From positions 2,643,016 to 2,707,015 of the forward strand of contig NW_006921536.1 of the NCBI RefSeq assembly GCF_000340215.1: a stretch of 64,000 nt of DNA, written 5' to 3'. The notes beneath the pieces are model-generated. The model was given only the letters and a program-made list of their open reading frames with translations. It had not been told where the DNA came from and did no database searches. Shown one piece after another: positions 33,418-45,728 of this stretch. Within the stretch, counting starts at the first letter, position 1. Each line of letters begins with the position of its first letter. A program made the position numbers and the translations under genes. The stretch is from Pseudocercospora fijiensis CIRAD86. Taxonomy: Eukaryota > Ascomycota > Dothideomycetes > Mycosphaerellales > Mycosphaerellaceae.

Positions 33418-33696
33418 TAAAGGACGGAAACTAATACTACTACTACTACTTGTAGCAATAGTATAGGCTACCGAGGGTAATATGACCTATAGCAATATAG
33501 GCAGCTATGTTTAGCAAGACAGGATAACGAGACTGCCGCTTAGGCTAATAACCAGAGCCCTGCAATATAGGCATTATAGAAGTATGACATGAACAATGTG
33601 CTGTACGAGGTTAATAATTTGTCTACTCTATAGAAGGAGGCCTCTTATATAGGCTTAAAACTAGCCTACAGGTGTAGGGCCGGTTACTAGCTAATA
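33418..33696 (-). repeat. element 4 3' LTR (279 bp)
   Basis: The plus strand starts TAAAGGACGG and ends CTAGCTAATA; both ends are RIP forms of TG...CA. It matches 45446-45724 except for RIP-type transitions. Confidence 0.9.
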
Positions 33697-33711
33697 TCCC
33701 TCCCTTTCTTC
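33697..33711 (-). other. polypurine tract, element 4
   Basis: The minus strand reads GAAGAAAGGGAGGGA immediately upstream of the 3' LTR, the usual place of the plus-strand primer in LTR elements. Confidence 0.65.
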
Positions 33712-33805
33712 GTGTCTAACTAGACACGTTTTACATTATGCGCGCTTAAAATAAACATATATACATCCTTAGCGCTCTTAGCTAAGGCTATTCTTAGAAC
33801 TCCGC

Positions 33806-33828
33806 AATAACACCCCCGGGGTAGCATT
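33806..33828 (-). repeat. GC-rich 23-bp quasi-palindrome, copy 3
   Basis: The minus strand reads AATGCTACCCC then GGGGGTGTTATT. It lies just after the end of the element 4 third frame. Confidence 0.7.
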
Positions 33829-33849
33829 AATCCTAGATACTATAATTAT

Positions 33850-36621
33850 ATAAAAACAACTTCCTAAGCAATACTATATAGACTTACTATTGCTTTAACG
33901 CGCCGTAATCCTTACTAGCAATAACCTTATCTACTAGTCGGTTCTCGAAATCTCCTCCGTATACGTTGAAGCTATTAGTACCGAAGTACTATCCCTCGTA
34001 GAAAGCTTAATTAACGAGGAGGTTAGTAGCCTTTTCCGTCGCAGCTTTCTCCTAATCGTATAGATATTTCTTAAGTCCCTCGTTATTAAGCTAGAGGATC
34101 TGTTTAACTTCGTTCTAAATAACGTAACTTAACTAAGGAATCCTACTAACTAGGGCGTCGGAGATGTAACTAAGGCCTTCGACTAAGATAGCGGTAGGGA
34201 AGGGGAACGGTACGAAGGTATTCGAACCTAGAAGGGCGGTTAGATTGCGGTACGCCTTAGTAACCTTAGCGACGGTTAAGTTGTCGTAACCCTTAATCTT
34301 AGTGCCGTCGATAACGCGAGAGTAGCCTAGGTTAATTAATATACGGTTGCTCTTAGTCTTTAGATTGCTATATAGCAGATATAGCATCTAAATAGAGACC
34401 TCGTACTCCTTTAGAGGGTTAAGGATCTGCTCCGCTTTACGCCCCTTACTATTAGGCTAACTATCGAATATATAGTCGAGGTCGTCGTCGGTAAGATACT
34501 TATTAGTAAGCTTGCCGATCTTGCTTAGCGGGACTAGGCTACGAGCCTTAAGCTTCTTAACCTAGTTCGCAAAGACCTCGGGCTAATATATACCTTCGAT
34601 AATAGTAGAGTAGCTAGTCTTATCCTTAGATATAAGACAGACCTTAATACGTAGGTAACTAGCACCCTCGCTAGCTGCGAGCTTAACTATATCTTGTCCG
34701 AGACGAGCAGACTCCTTAGAAGGACAGTTATTATAAGTACCGCTAACCTTAAAGAACTTAGTAGGCTTAGGGACAGAGATAAGCTCGTATACGTAATTAG
34801 GTCGAAGGGCGATAGCTAAGAGCTATAGGGCAGGGTGCTAGCGGACGATTTAGTTGCTTATACTATAAGTTTGAAGGGCATTACGGCCTTCCTACTTAGA
34901 CTTAGGCATCGTACGTATATACTAAAGGTATATTTCAAACTCCTTCTATATTAGGTCGATAAGGAAAGGAAGATACACTCTACGAGGCTCTTGCAACTAG
35001 CTAAAGACTTAAGGGAAGATAGTATTGCTAGTCTAGCGAAAGCGGTCGAAGGAAGTGCCTTAGCTAAGGATGCCGGTAACGAACTTGCTCTAGCGATCCG
35101 TTAGCGTAAGGGCGCGAGTAACAGTACTAGTAGGGTTAAACGCGTAGAGTCCTAGAGATGTCGGGGCGGCAATAGGGCGTCTAGGAAACTAGTCCGTATA
35201 GGCCTAATTAGCCTTAAGGATAGCGAAGGCGTCTTAATTAGGAACCTCGCGACTAATCTTTAATAGGCGGCCGACGAGGACAATCGCCTTAGCACTAGCA
35301 TAGAGACTATAGACCTTAGCGGCCTTCTTAACATAGTTAGTATATATAGAGAACGGCTCTTCTCCTAGCTTACTAAGGTCGTCGAGCTGTTAATAGATAG
35401 ATAGGGCGGTAGGAGCTTCGCCTATATCGGCTTTAGGAACTATATCGATCTTAGTAATAAGGTACGTAATAGAGTCGCCCTTATAAGAACTACAGATGTT
35501 CTTAGTTAATAGGATCGGCGAGAGCCCTCTATCTCTACGCTCGCTAAAGGAGCCTTCGGAGGAGACATCTTCTAGTAGTGTATCTAGTATATCAATATCC
35601 GAGTTACTATAGTTAGTACTATAGTTAGCCCTAGAAGGGGCGCTATACTTCTTAGTAGCCTTGCGGAGGGCCTAGCGAGTATGCAATGCCTTCTTACGCG
35701 CTGCTTCGGCCTTAGCGCGCTCGTCCTTAACTTCCTAAGGGACCTTACGGTTACGGGTCGAGCGACGGTCTTAAGCCTATATCTCCGTAGCGAGCGCGAG
35801 ACTAGTAGCCGTATCGGCCTCTATTTCTAGGCGAAGAGCCTTACGTTTAAGGACATTAACGATAGGAGCCTCTTAACCTTTAATAATAAAACCTGTACTA
35901 TTAATGCGACAGCCCTTCTCTTTTAGTAGATCCTTAGTTATCTATACATTAAGATCGATCTAGACAATTGCATCGTAGTACCGCTTCTAGTAGGATATCG
36001 TAAAGTCGTTAAGCGTAAAGGACAAGTTAAGTAACTGCTTGCCTACCTTCTTACTAGCGGTAGATACACAATAGATTATAGTATAGGAAAGGTACTTAGC
36101 GCCTTAACGACGGACCTTATACTTATTAACGAACGAAGAGACCTACTTTATACGCTCTTGTCTACCGTAGGCGAAGTTAACAAGGCTCTTAGGAAGACTA
36201 CTTAGTCCTCCCTAATGTTCGAAGGCCTAGTCGAGGGTCTTAAAGCGTAAGCGAATCTAGGTACCGGCCGTCTCGAGGCTATAGACGATAGGAAAGGCTT
36301 GTTCGATATCTATATCGTTAAGGACCTCGCGCTTAAAGACACGCTTACCGATAGACTAACGTAAGTTGTTTATACCGTATGTAACTAAGATAGCAGCCTT
36401 CTTAATATTCCTATTAATAACGCGTAGTAGGGTGCGAGCGTTCTAGATCTTCTCTTAAGGGTCTTTAAGGGTGGTAACGATCTAGAAGTAGTACTCGAGG
36501 CTAGTTACAGCAGCTAAGGCGCTATCGGAGGGGGCTTCGATCGGGACTAGTACGCCTAGGTTTAGGGCTCGTAGGTTGCTACTACTACTAGTACCTAGCG
36601 GATTTAGGGCGCCGGAAGACA
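33850..36621 (-). pseudogene. element 4 third reading frame (ORF3), function unknown
   Basis: It starts at an ATG at about 36621 (reading MSSGALNPLG) and runs about 900 codons to about 33850 with only RIP-type stops. The first 200 residues are mixed; a Lys/Arg/Ala/Glu-rich probable coiled coil lies near 35780-35680; acidic Ser-rich sequence follows near 35600. The C-terminal part is best preserved at 34387-34133 (LINLGYSRVIDGTKIKG and ALLGSNTFVPFPFPTAI). I recognise no domain. It has no signal peptide and no transmembrane segment that would suggest an envelope-like protein. It lies on the same strand as gag-pol and downstream of pol. It could be an accessory element gene or a captured host gene. 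Quasi-palindromes flank it at 37052 and 33806. Confidence 0.6.
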
Positions 36622-37051
36622 TCTTAGTCGACCGGAGCGGAAAGGAGTTAGTAACGAGCTTATAAAAACGTTCGTAGCTTATTAATAATAATTAAAGGGC
36701 TTAGATAGAAGGAGGGGGAGGGGGAGGGGTAGGCGGTAGTAAGTTAGTTAGTGTTCGAGTAGAAGAAAGAGCTTAGAAGGCTCGCCTTAAATAGGGTACG
36801 AAGGTAGCGTAGTCCGTATATTCCGGTAAAGCAAACGGATAACGATTATATATAGACTCTAAAAAGTAAAGCTATATACGAGACTCCTTTATTAGTAGGG
36901 CGGCTAAAGTTTAACAATCGATCTAGCTAATTGCTAGTAGCGACTACGCGCCTTTATTAACCTCTAGCTTTCGTAGATTCCCGCGTACTCGAAATGTAAC
37001 TAGTTAGTTCGAGTACCTAGTAGTAATCTATAGTAGTAAGGCTAGCGGGAC

Positions 37052-37074
37052 TAATAACACCCCCGGGGTAGCAT
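37052..37074 (-). repeat. GC-rich 23-bp quasi-palindrome, copy 4
   Basis: The minus strand reads AATGCTACCCC then GGGGGTGTTATT, about 430 bp upstream of the ORF3 start. Confidence 0.7.
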
Positions 37075-37481
37075 TAGCTTTTCTCTAGAGATGCTCGGCA
37101 ACTAGGAGCAAATCGCCTAGGCCTAGCGTAGCTTATATTAGCCTATAGCACTATCGTTATAGATACAGCATTACCTTTTATAGTAGCAGGCATATAAACG
37201 TAGCCCGTGCGTTCTTCTTTCTTCTAGACACTAAGCTTAGTAGCCTAAGGTCCCTATTCTTAGAGGCTATAGGCCTAGGTTACTATATCTATCTAAGAGC
37301 TAGGAAGGGAGAGGGATCCTCCCTTTCTTAGTGTCCTATATAGCTAGTGCTAATTAGGGCAGGAACATCCTCTAGTAGAGTATCTTATTATCGTTGTTAC
37401 TTAAGGAAGGTTGCTAGAGTCTAGGAATCTAGAGGGAAGTAGTCCTAGAAGGGTAGAGGGGTTAGGTTCGGCTATCTTCCT

Positions 37482-37504
37482 AATGCTACCCCCGGGGTAT
37501 TATT
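37482..37504 (+). repeat. GC-rich 23-bp quasi-palindrome, copy 5 (inverted)
   Basis: The plus strand reads AATGCTACCCC then CGGGGTATTATT, opposite to the other copies in element 4, about 280 bp beyond the pol end. Confidence 0.7.
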
Positions 37505-37779
37505 AGGAAAACACGCCTTATACAGTTCTATCTAAGGAAACAAGAGCGAAGGAATAAAGTTATAGCAATATCAATCGAAGGTAAAGGCAAAAGCAAAAGA
37601 CAATAATAGGATAAACTAAAAGCAATAAACGAGAGTATAAACATTAGTAGGAACAGATAACAGGTAAGGACTAAAGGTATAGGGCGGCACTACATTAATA
37701 GCGCGGAGAACGATCGACAAGAGTAAGGAAGCAACGTAGTAGAGGTAGGTAGAGGTAAGGAAGAGTAAGCAATTATTTA

Positions 37780-40700
37780 GTCTCGGGATCTAGCTATAAT
37801 TCTAGGCGGTCTTCGTCGCTAGACTAGTTAGGTTCCTCGGAGTTAGAGTTAGATAGCTAGAAGTCTAGTTTACTATTAGAATCGGAATCAATATCGGAAA
37901 CGCTCTATATATAGTTAATCCGTATATAACCCTCCCTCTATTCTTAAGTTATTCCTAACAGCTTACTAAGACGAACCTAGGGATAGGCATAGTTCTTAGG
38001 CAGAATAGGATCTATAATAGCGGTAGGATCCTCCTCCCGATAGGCATCTAAGGACGGTAGAGGGTCTATAGAGGCACTAACTTCCTCCTCGGTCGGCGGA
38101 GGGCGGGCAGGTTCGCGTAACTTAACGATCTTCTTTAGATTAGCCCGAGGGTAAGAGTGCTTTAAGGCAGCACTATCCAGCTCCTAAAGAAGGTATACGG
38201 AACCCGAGTAAAGGACCTCCTTTACTCTGTAAGGACCCTTCTACTTAAAGGCCAGCTTACAGGAGTAACTATACCCTAGTTCGGACCGGTATAGAAGGAC
38301 TATATCGCTAACCTTTAGAGGTTCCTAATTAACAGCATTATAGTTATTAAAATACTGCTTCGCCTCTTCCCGAAGCCGACGTTATCGAGCAAGACCCTCT
38401 TAAGAAGTCGTAGTTATATCCTTAAGAGCCTTAGCCTATAGGGCAAGAAGGTCTGCCCTAGTACGAACAGACCCCTAATCGTAAACGCCGTACGTGCGGT
38501 AGGACAATTTAATAGGAAGAACGGCGTCCCTCCTAATTATAAGTTCCGCTAGTGTAAGTCTAGTCGTATCGACAATAGTAGTTCGGTCTGCCTAGAGAAG
38601 GGCCGGGACGCGGGTAGAAATAGGAACTAATCTGTCGCTACTATTAGTTATCTTAGATAGGGCATTAATTAACGACCGATAGCCGCGCTTAATAATAGCA
38701 TTCGATTAGGGATAGTATAGGGAGATGCGAACGTTTTTCGCCCCGTACGAAACAAGTAGCGCTTAAACCTCCTTAGCTATATTGTTCGTAGCGTTATCTA
38801 AGATAACCTCGTAAGGTATTCCCTAGCGGCAAAATAGATCCTTAAATAGGAAGGTAGCTATATTACGGGCATTAATAGCACTATAACCCTTATAGAAATA
38901 ATAGGCCTCCGGCTATCGAGAAAGACCCTCTCGAATAATATATAGGCTATTATTGCGGCTAAGATAGACCCTATCGCTATACTACCGCTCCCTAACTGAC
39001 TAGGTAGTAGGGATACGAAGCTCTCCTAGACGCCGGTAGCTGTTCCTAAAGTTGCACTTAGGACAGCTCTTGCAGTAGCGGGAGACATTAGCCTATACGC
39101 CGTCCTACTAGTAGCGTCGACGAAGGACATCGAAGGTGCCCTCCGCCGCCCGGTAGCCGAGCTTATCGTAAACGGAGCGAAGGATTTCTTATCGGGCTAC
39201 TAGATCGTTAATAATACGCTAGAGCGGTGCATTAATTATAGCCTATCGCTAAAGGATGCGATCTTTAATAAGGAACCTCCGAGAATAGCGAATAATACGA
39301 CGGTATTAACTCCTTAATAGACTAGGAGCTCTCTTCGCATAGGTAAGGAAGTAGGCGATATTATAGGAGTCGTCGGAGTAGACCCTATTAAGGATATTAT
39401 CCCTGCCTAGTTCGCCCGCCTTAGTATCGTCCTAGTCCTCGCCGTTAGTAGTAGGGTCGTCGTTAGGCTAGTTACTAGGTTAGTCGTCGGCAGTAGACCT
39501 AGTAATTACTAGTATAGCATTAATACAGAAGGCAGTAAAGAAGGTACGGTTAATAACCGCGTCGACATCCTCTTCTTCTATTATCTCGGCGATGTCTTCC
39601 TCTATAGTAGGCCTTCTAGAAAGGCTATCCGGTCTAGTATGCTTCTTGCTAGGAATATAGAAGACATCGAAATCAAACAAATAGATCTAGGCAACCTACC
39701 GAGCTATCGTAGAGTTAGGCAAGTCGGAGGCTATACGGTTAAGTTAATAGACTAGCGTCTAAGCGTCGACTTCTAGGCGAAAGAATACTCTAAAGAGCTA
39801 AGGTCGGAACTTCTTAAGAGCCTTGTAGACACTAAGGCACTCTCGCTTGCTAGTATCGTATCGGGCCTCGATAGGTTTCTATAGACCGGACTCGTACCAG
39901 ATAGGGTAACGTAAGGAGGGCTCCTTACGATTACACTATATTAGTATCTCGCCGTAGCCTTCCCCGCTCGAGTCGATAGCAACAATTAGTAGACCTACGC
40001 CTTCCGAGTAGTTAATAGAGGTAAGCGCAGGCGCGCTAACAAGTGCCTTAGTAACCTTATCCTTAGCGGCTTAGTAAACGGAGGTCTATTTAAACTCTGC
40101 ATCCTTCTTAAGCAAGGCGTATAGAGGCTTATATACTAACGCAAAGTTTTCGACCTAGATACGGAAGTAGGAGACTACTCTAAGCTAGATCCGGACATCT
40201 TTCTAATAGGTAGGGTCTAGCTAGGACACAATCTTTAGGACCCGTATATTGTTAGGATAGCGGCTGTTCTTATTAGTTACAAACCCGACAATATTTATTC
40301 GTTTATATAGGAGCTAAAGCTTCTCCCTATATACCGTTAGGTTAGCTCGCTCTAGGTCGTAGAGGACACTATCGAGGTTCTAAATATATTCGAGAAAGAA
40401 CCTGCGGATGCTAGGCTCCACTTCTTTATTATCGTACCTAGTTTTAGGGCCCTTAATGCCGATATCGTTAAGGAAAGGCATCGCTATATAGGAGATATAG
40501 GCCGCGAGGACTTGGTTTATAATGCGAACGAACTAGGCTACGGAGTTGGTTGCCCCTTATAGAAGGGTAGTTTGTCTATATAGCCTAAGAGGTATCTCGA
40601 AACTAGTAAGGTCGCGGCTATTAGGATAGAGAGGGATCTAGTCGTAGCCCGAGAAAACATTAACTAGTAAGGCTACAACACAGTTAGCAAAGGCTTCTAA

Positions 40701-43700
40701 GAACCTATTAGTCTCCGGAGGAAGATTAGTATCTCTAATCGTAACTGTATTAAACTTTTATATAGCGTTAATTAGCCGATACTTCTTTAGCTCCCTAGGA
40801 GCTATCTTCTTCTAAACTAGGAAGTATAGATTGCGATACGAGGCATAGGAAGGCTCTAAGGTGCTAGCCTTTACACGCTACCGTATTATGTCCTTAACTA
40901 TACCTCTTAGGCTTAGGTTTAACTTAAACCCTAAGTAAGCCTAAGGCTTATACTCGATCGTTCGGATCCTCTATAGAGGGGCAACCTCCGGGTTGATCCT
41001 GCCTAGATACGTAAAGTTATATACTAATACGGCTTCGCGGTTGTATAGAAGCTCGTATAGCAAATCCAGTTCGAGATCCGAAAGCTCGATGCTAGGTTTA
41101 ATATTCGCTAGTCTCTCCGGCGTTAGCCTCGATCCCCTAGGAATAGCGGAGAACTTTTTAGTAATGTACCTCTAGTCGTATAGACTATCCCTAGGTGTTA
41201 ATATCGCTTCGCGGTTAAGGTACTTTTGTCGCTAGTTAGGATTTCCGCTAGGATTGGACCTATCGGTTATGTGTACGCTGCCCTTTACGGGCTTAATCTT
41301 GTTAGCTACCCTCTTATATAGGGTATATATACTAACCGCTCGTAATACCCGAGCCCTCTCTCTTTAACGTTAGGCCCGGAGATTAGCGTAGCAGAACAGC
41401 GCGTAAACTTTATTAGAAGTCTCCTTAAGTCGGTAGGTATACAGCTAGTAATCCTAATTTATAATTCCGGCGAAACGTTAGATCCTAATAACACGGGATC
41501 CTCTAGAGTGACCTCAGCATCAGCTGCCTGCCGTCTCTCTTTTCTTTCTCTCGAGACCACAATTAGTCAGTTCGGATTCGGGCTCGGGTAGATCCGCTTC
41601 CGGCGGCGATGCCTACGATAGCATTATTACCGAGATTCGTATACTAGGTAGTCGTTATACTATTATACTCGCTATCGCTTCGAGTATTCGTCTTCTTAGT
41701 ATAGAGCCTAGGAACTAGCCTTATCGTACGGAGCGGCGCACCTCTAGATATAACCTATTCAAGCTATATTAACTTATAGCGCAGATTGCCGGTCTTATAA
41801 CCGCGCTATAGCGTTTCCCGAAGAGCGTTTAGAAGCAGCAAGGATATCCTCGTAGGATTTGCAGCTAGTGTTTCCGATATAACTAGTAAATACGACTCGG
41901 TTGCCCTTCTAGTTAGCGATAGTTCCTTCCTAGGAGCTATCGTCGTAGTTGCGCTAGATACCCCGGGTTATGCGAGACTATAGTCGACCTAGAATAATTG
42001 GCGTGTTCGGGTTAGCGGCAATCTAGAAGGTAAAGGAAAAGCATATACCGAAAGCGTCTACTATAACATTGTAGCAGGCACCTACTAGCGCAACCTCCCT
42101 ATTTACTCCCTATATACTAAGGGAAATATCTCTATTTATTAGCAGTCGGAGCTGTTTAGCCTAGCGCTTACTTATAATAAGTAACTCTAAACTATTATTA
42201 AGCATTACTAGCAACTACTAACTATAGCTTCCGATAGTAACTTAAATGTAGATAGCGGGAACGATAGTAAAGGAACGGGTAACTGCGGAAAGGTCTATAT
42301 TATTAGGGATAGAGTAAAGTTCCTTAGGTCGAGGAGGTCCTACTCGACCGATTTGTTAGCTAGTAAATCGGACAGCCTTAATAGAAACTGAAACCAAAGC
42401 AGAGTCGGTATTATTATTATCCCCTCGGCCTATCTCCTTAATCCCCTCTTCGTTAGCATTATCGATAGTCTCCTAACTCTCGTAGGTTACTAATTCGCCT
42501 TCTACTAACTCCTAGGCCCCTAAAAACTTAGGAAGGAACTATAGGGAAGAGACGTCGATATAGTCCTCTCGCCCCTATTTACGTCGGAGGGCTATAAGGT
42601 CTTTTATAAAGGTTGTATCGTTAGGAATCCGGCTCTAGAACAGGTTAGTAGGCAAACCGTATGCTAGAAGCTCCCCTATAGACACGTTAGACTTAAGGTC
42701 TAGGAACTATAAAGCCTAGAAGAGAGCATTTGCCTTTGTGTCGTAAGAGTTAGTAGGCCCGGCACTATACTTCTTTATATACCTATTAAAGCGAAAGCTC
42801 TTTAGGTCGGCTAACTTTCGTTTATAGGCCGGCGGGTTAGCTAGGCCTAGGGTACTACTAAGGTCGGTAGTAGCATCCTCTATATCGATATCCGGAGTCT
42901 CTAGGACCTCCGGAGAGGCTATACTAGCTCGGGTTGCACGGTCTTTAGCTATCTAGAGTGTTTTAGTCTTAGCGACTAATTCTCGCTGTTTCTTAGCCTT
43001 GTTAGCTGCCTACTTCTTAAGTATCCTAGTAGGGGCTGCCGCACTAGGGCGGGTAGGGTTCTACGGGCTCTTACCCTTACCCTAGGACTAGGTTTAGGAC
43101 CTTGTAGCAGCGTAGACATCTACACTGTTCTTAGTAACCGCGTAAACATTAGTAACTGCGTCCGGGTCCTAAGACACAAAGTTGACTTTAATAGGTTTAG
43201 TAGTACTATTACTGCTCCGCTCCTTAACCTGTTTTGCCCTAACCTTCTAAGTTTCTCGTTTAGCAATAGCGGCGAGGGTACTATTCCTAGTATCCTTAAA
43301 CTCGATCTTGCTACTATACTTCTTCTCTAGAAGACTCCTAAGTTGAGGCAGTTTCGGGGCTCTACGATCCTACTCGAAGTCAATCTTGTCGCCGGTATCG
43401 GTATAGTAGAACCGACTGTTTACTTATATAACGAGCTTCCTCTTAAGAAGCTCCTTCTAGATAGGGTAGTCTAATTAAACATGTTTGAAACCGCCGCATA
43501 TCTAGCACTTACTATCTAAGTTAGAATAGATCTTCCGTATAGCGTAGACGTTAACTAAAGGGGCCTTAGGGTAGTTAGGATCGGAGACCTAGTAGACTAG
43601 TAGTATATCCTTTAGTATACTAGTATTAAGGACCTCCCTAACTCGCTATAGTGCTTTCGCATTAAGGTTAAGCTAGGCTAGGGATTTAGCTAAGTCCGCA

Positions 43701-44630
43701 ACGTCCTAAGAATGCTTAGTAACGGTAGGAGTCACGGTACTAGGACTACTTTGCGATTTAGGAAGAAACTTAGGCCCTCTAGTTCCCGAGGCATCGTTCC
43801 TTACCTAGGCTAGGTTATTCCGGTCCTCGCCGTAAATAAACTTCTTTATATCGGCGGAGCTGTTAATATCGTCCTTAATAGCCTCTAGGACCTCTTTGTA
43901 CTTCCTAAAGGTCTTAGGATTAGCTTCGCTAAGCTTGTAGCGACGGAAGACACGCTTAGCCGTAGACTATAGTAACCCTTTAAGGAGTAGCCTTGTTCTC
44001 TAAGAATTCTCGAGGTCCTGCTAGTCGATGCCGTCCGCTAACTTAACAAACTCGCGGACGTACTCCTTTAGGTCGTTATCTTCGGTGCGCCTCTCTATAT
44101 AGAGGTTCTTAAGCTACGTACGACTGCCTTTAATGCGACGGCTGTCGCGATCCTAATACTCCCTTATAAAGGCCTGCTTAAAGACCTCCTAGTCGGTATT
44201 AGACTTGTCGTCCTTTTCTAGGCAGCTAACTAGGGTTCTAAGGGTTCGGTAAAGCTTAGTAATAGTAGTCCTCGTAAGGGACCGGACCTTGTACTAGTCC
44301 GACTCCTCTTCGAGTCCGTACTTAGCTAAGTTGTCCTTAAAGCGTTCTACGTGCGCCGTAGCGTTCTACCCTTCGAACAAAGGGTTCCTACTGCTTCCTA
44401 GCTCTAGCGGGCGACGCCTGTTCTAACGGAGAAGGTTAGTTTGCCCTTAAATCATCTTTATAACGACATTATAGAGAGCCTCGGGCGTAGAAGGCTCGAT
44501 AGCCCCTAGGTCGACGGCGCTTATAACAACTAGTCGTCGCCTAATTTCTTCGTTAATAGGGTCCGGCAGGTTGTTAGATTCCGAAGATTCCGCTAATTCG
44601 TAATGCTCGCTTTCGCTAGAGCTTATTCGA
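37780..44630 (-). pseudogene. element 4 gag-pol (RIP-inactivated)
   Basis: Read right to left. Gag occupies about 44630-43450 with a capsid-like stretch (IEPSTPEALYNVV near 44490) and a zinc knuckle KCQICGGFKH-like near 43510, one Cys now Tyr. A protease region lies near 42200-41980 (MLNNSLELLIISKR then VIVDAFG). RT lies near 40530-40450 with FLNDIGIKGP, where the first catalytic Asp is Asn. RNase H lies near 40050-39850. The tether FDVFYIPSKKHTRPDSLSRRP begins near 39675. Integrase has a zinc site VSRYCKSCPKC near 39070 and PQSNAIIKRGYRSL near 38700, where the catalytic Glu is Lys. An acidic tail ends at a TAA near 37780. Gag and pol may be one frame; stops prevent certainty. Confidence 0.75.
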
Positions 44631-44747
44631 TTATTATAAAGTAGTTAAAATAAAATGCTATAGGAAAGTGTTTTTAGTATATATTGTAGGTTTGGTTTGT
44701 TTCGATGTTGCTATGCGAGAAAATAGTATACTAGGCTGTTTTCTTCT

Positions 44748-44770
44748 AATATTACCCCCGGGGTAGCATT
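44748..44770 (-). repeat. GC-rich 23-bp quasi-palindrome, copy 6
   Basis: The minus strand reads AATGCTACCCC then GGGGGTAATATT, about 110 bp upstream of the first recognisable gag codons and downstream of the 5' LTR. Confidence 0.7.
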
Positions 44771-45445
44771 AGAATTTAGCCTCCTAGGGGTCGCCTAGAC
44801 ACCCCTAGGAGCTTCAATTTAGTAAATTTAGATAAAAGCCGCTCGGAGGAAGGAACTGCAATCTCTATTTACACCTAGATCCTAGAAACTAGCTACTTTA
44901 CTAACTATTGTTATTTCCTTTAGCTAGGCAGGGGGGGCGGGGACCTTCTTTTTCTAGTAGAAGGCTAAGCACTATCCGAACGAGGTAGCGAATCCCGAAG
45001 CAATCTACCCGGTCGATAGGGGAACTGTCTAGGCATCCGACCTATAATCTAGAAATTGCTATCGTATAGATAGTCTTAGTAAACCAAGCAAGGCCGATAG
45101 GTAATTAGTCTATCTCCTCCTTAGGCGGGTAGTAGCTTATCTCGAGCAAGCGGTGCTAAATAGGTCTTCGACCCGGAGCCGAGTCCTTAGAAGCTAGCTA
45201 TAGTTATAGACTAGGCCCTAAGCTATAACAGTCCTAAGGGTTTGTAGCTTTTCGGGGTTAAAGCGATGCCCTCGTTAAGAGGTTTCTCTGCTTGTCGTAA
45301 CGGCCCCTTAAGATACTTCGGTATCGTCCGTATTATAGGCTCTTGTCGTGCCCTCGCTTCGGTTATAGCTATTCGTGCCTAGAGACCACCTTTAATACAC
45401 CCGAACCTGTTAGATATAAAGAGATAGCCCTACTTTCGGCTCTAA
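44771..45445 (-). other. element 4 5' untranslated leader
   Basis: Non-coding sequence between the 5' LTR and the quasi-palindrome. Next to the LTR the minus strand reads T TAGAGCCGAAAG, possibly a tRNA-type primer-binding site (TGGAGCCG before RIP), offset by one base. This is uncertain. Confidence 0.4.
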
Positions 45446-45724
45446 TAAAGGACGGAAACCAATACTACTACTACTACTTATAGCAATAGTATAGGCTACC
45501 GAGGGTAATATAACCTATAGCAATATAGGCAGCTATGTTTAGCAAGATAGGATAACGAGACTACCGCTTAGGCTAATAACTAGAGCCCTGCAACATAGGC
45601 ATTATAGAAGTGTAACATAAACAATATGCTATACGAGGTTGATAATTTGTCTACTCTATAGAAGGAGGCCTCTTATATAGGCTTAAAACTAGCCTATAGG
45701 TATAGGGCCGGTTACTAGCTAATA
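45446..45724 (-). repeat. element 4 5' LTR (279 bp)
   Basis: Same ends as 33418-33696; followed by the CTAC duplication at 45725-45728. Confidence 0.9.
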
Positions 45725-45728
45725 CTAC

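Larger units (their letters stand above)
36622..37779 (-). other. element 4 spacer between pol and ORF3
   Basis: About 1.1 kb with no frame visible. It contains two quasi-palindromes facing each other (37052-37074 and 37482-37504) that enclose about 400 bp. A purine/pyrimidine-biased GGGGGAGG stretch lies near 36710-36730. Confidence 0.5.
33418..45724 (-). mobile_element. Ty3/gypsy element 4, a different lineage with an extra reading frame
   Basis: 12307 bp on the minus strand with 279-bp LTRs and a 4-bp duplication CTAC (33414-33417 and 45725-45728). The orientation is set by gag at the right, pol leftwards, and a purine-rich tract (minus strand) at 33697-33711 next to the left LTR. RT carries FLNDIGIKGP in place of YLDD, the form seen in a separate fungal Ty3 lineage (normally with Asp-Asp). 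A third long frame follows pol, and four copies of the 23-bp quasi-palindrome separate the parts. About 15 differences between the LTRs are all of RIP type. It disrupts the Harbinger-like transposase. Confidence 0.88.

Noticed and set aside
33850..36621. ORF3 as an envelope gene
   Set aside because: No signal peptide, transmembrane segment or cysteine pattern expected of such a protein.
40993..41175. Plus-strand 60-codon frame inside element 4
   Set aside because: Antisense to pol; no independent evidence.
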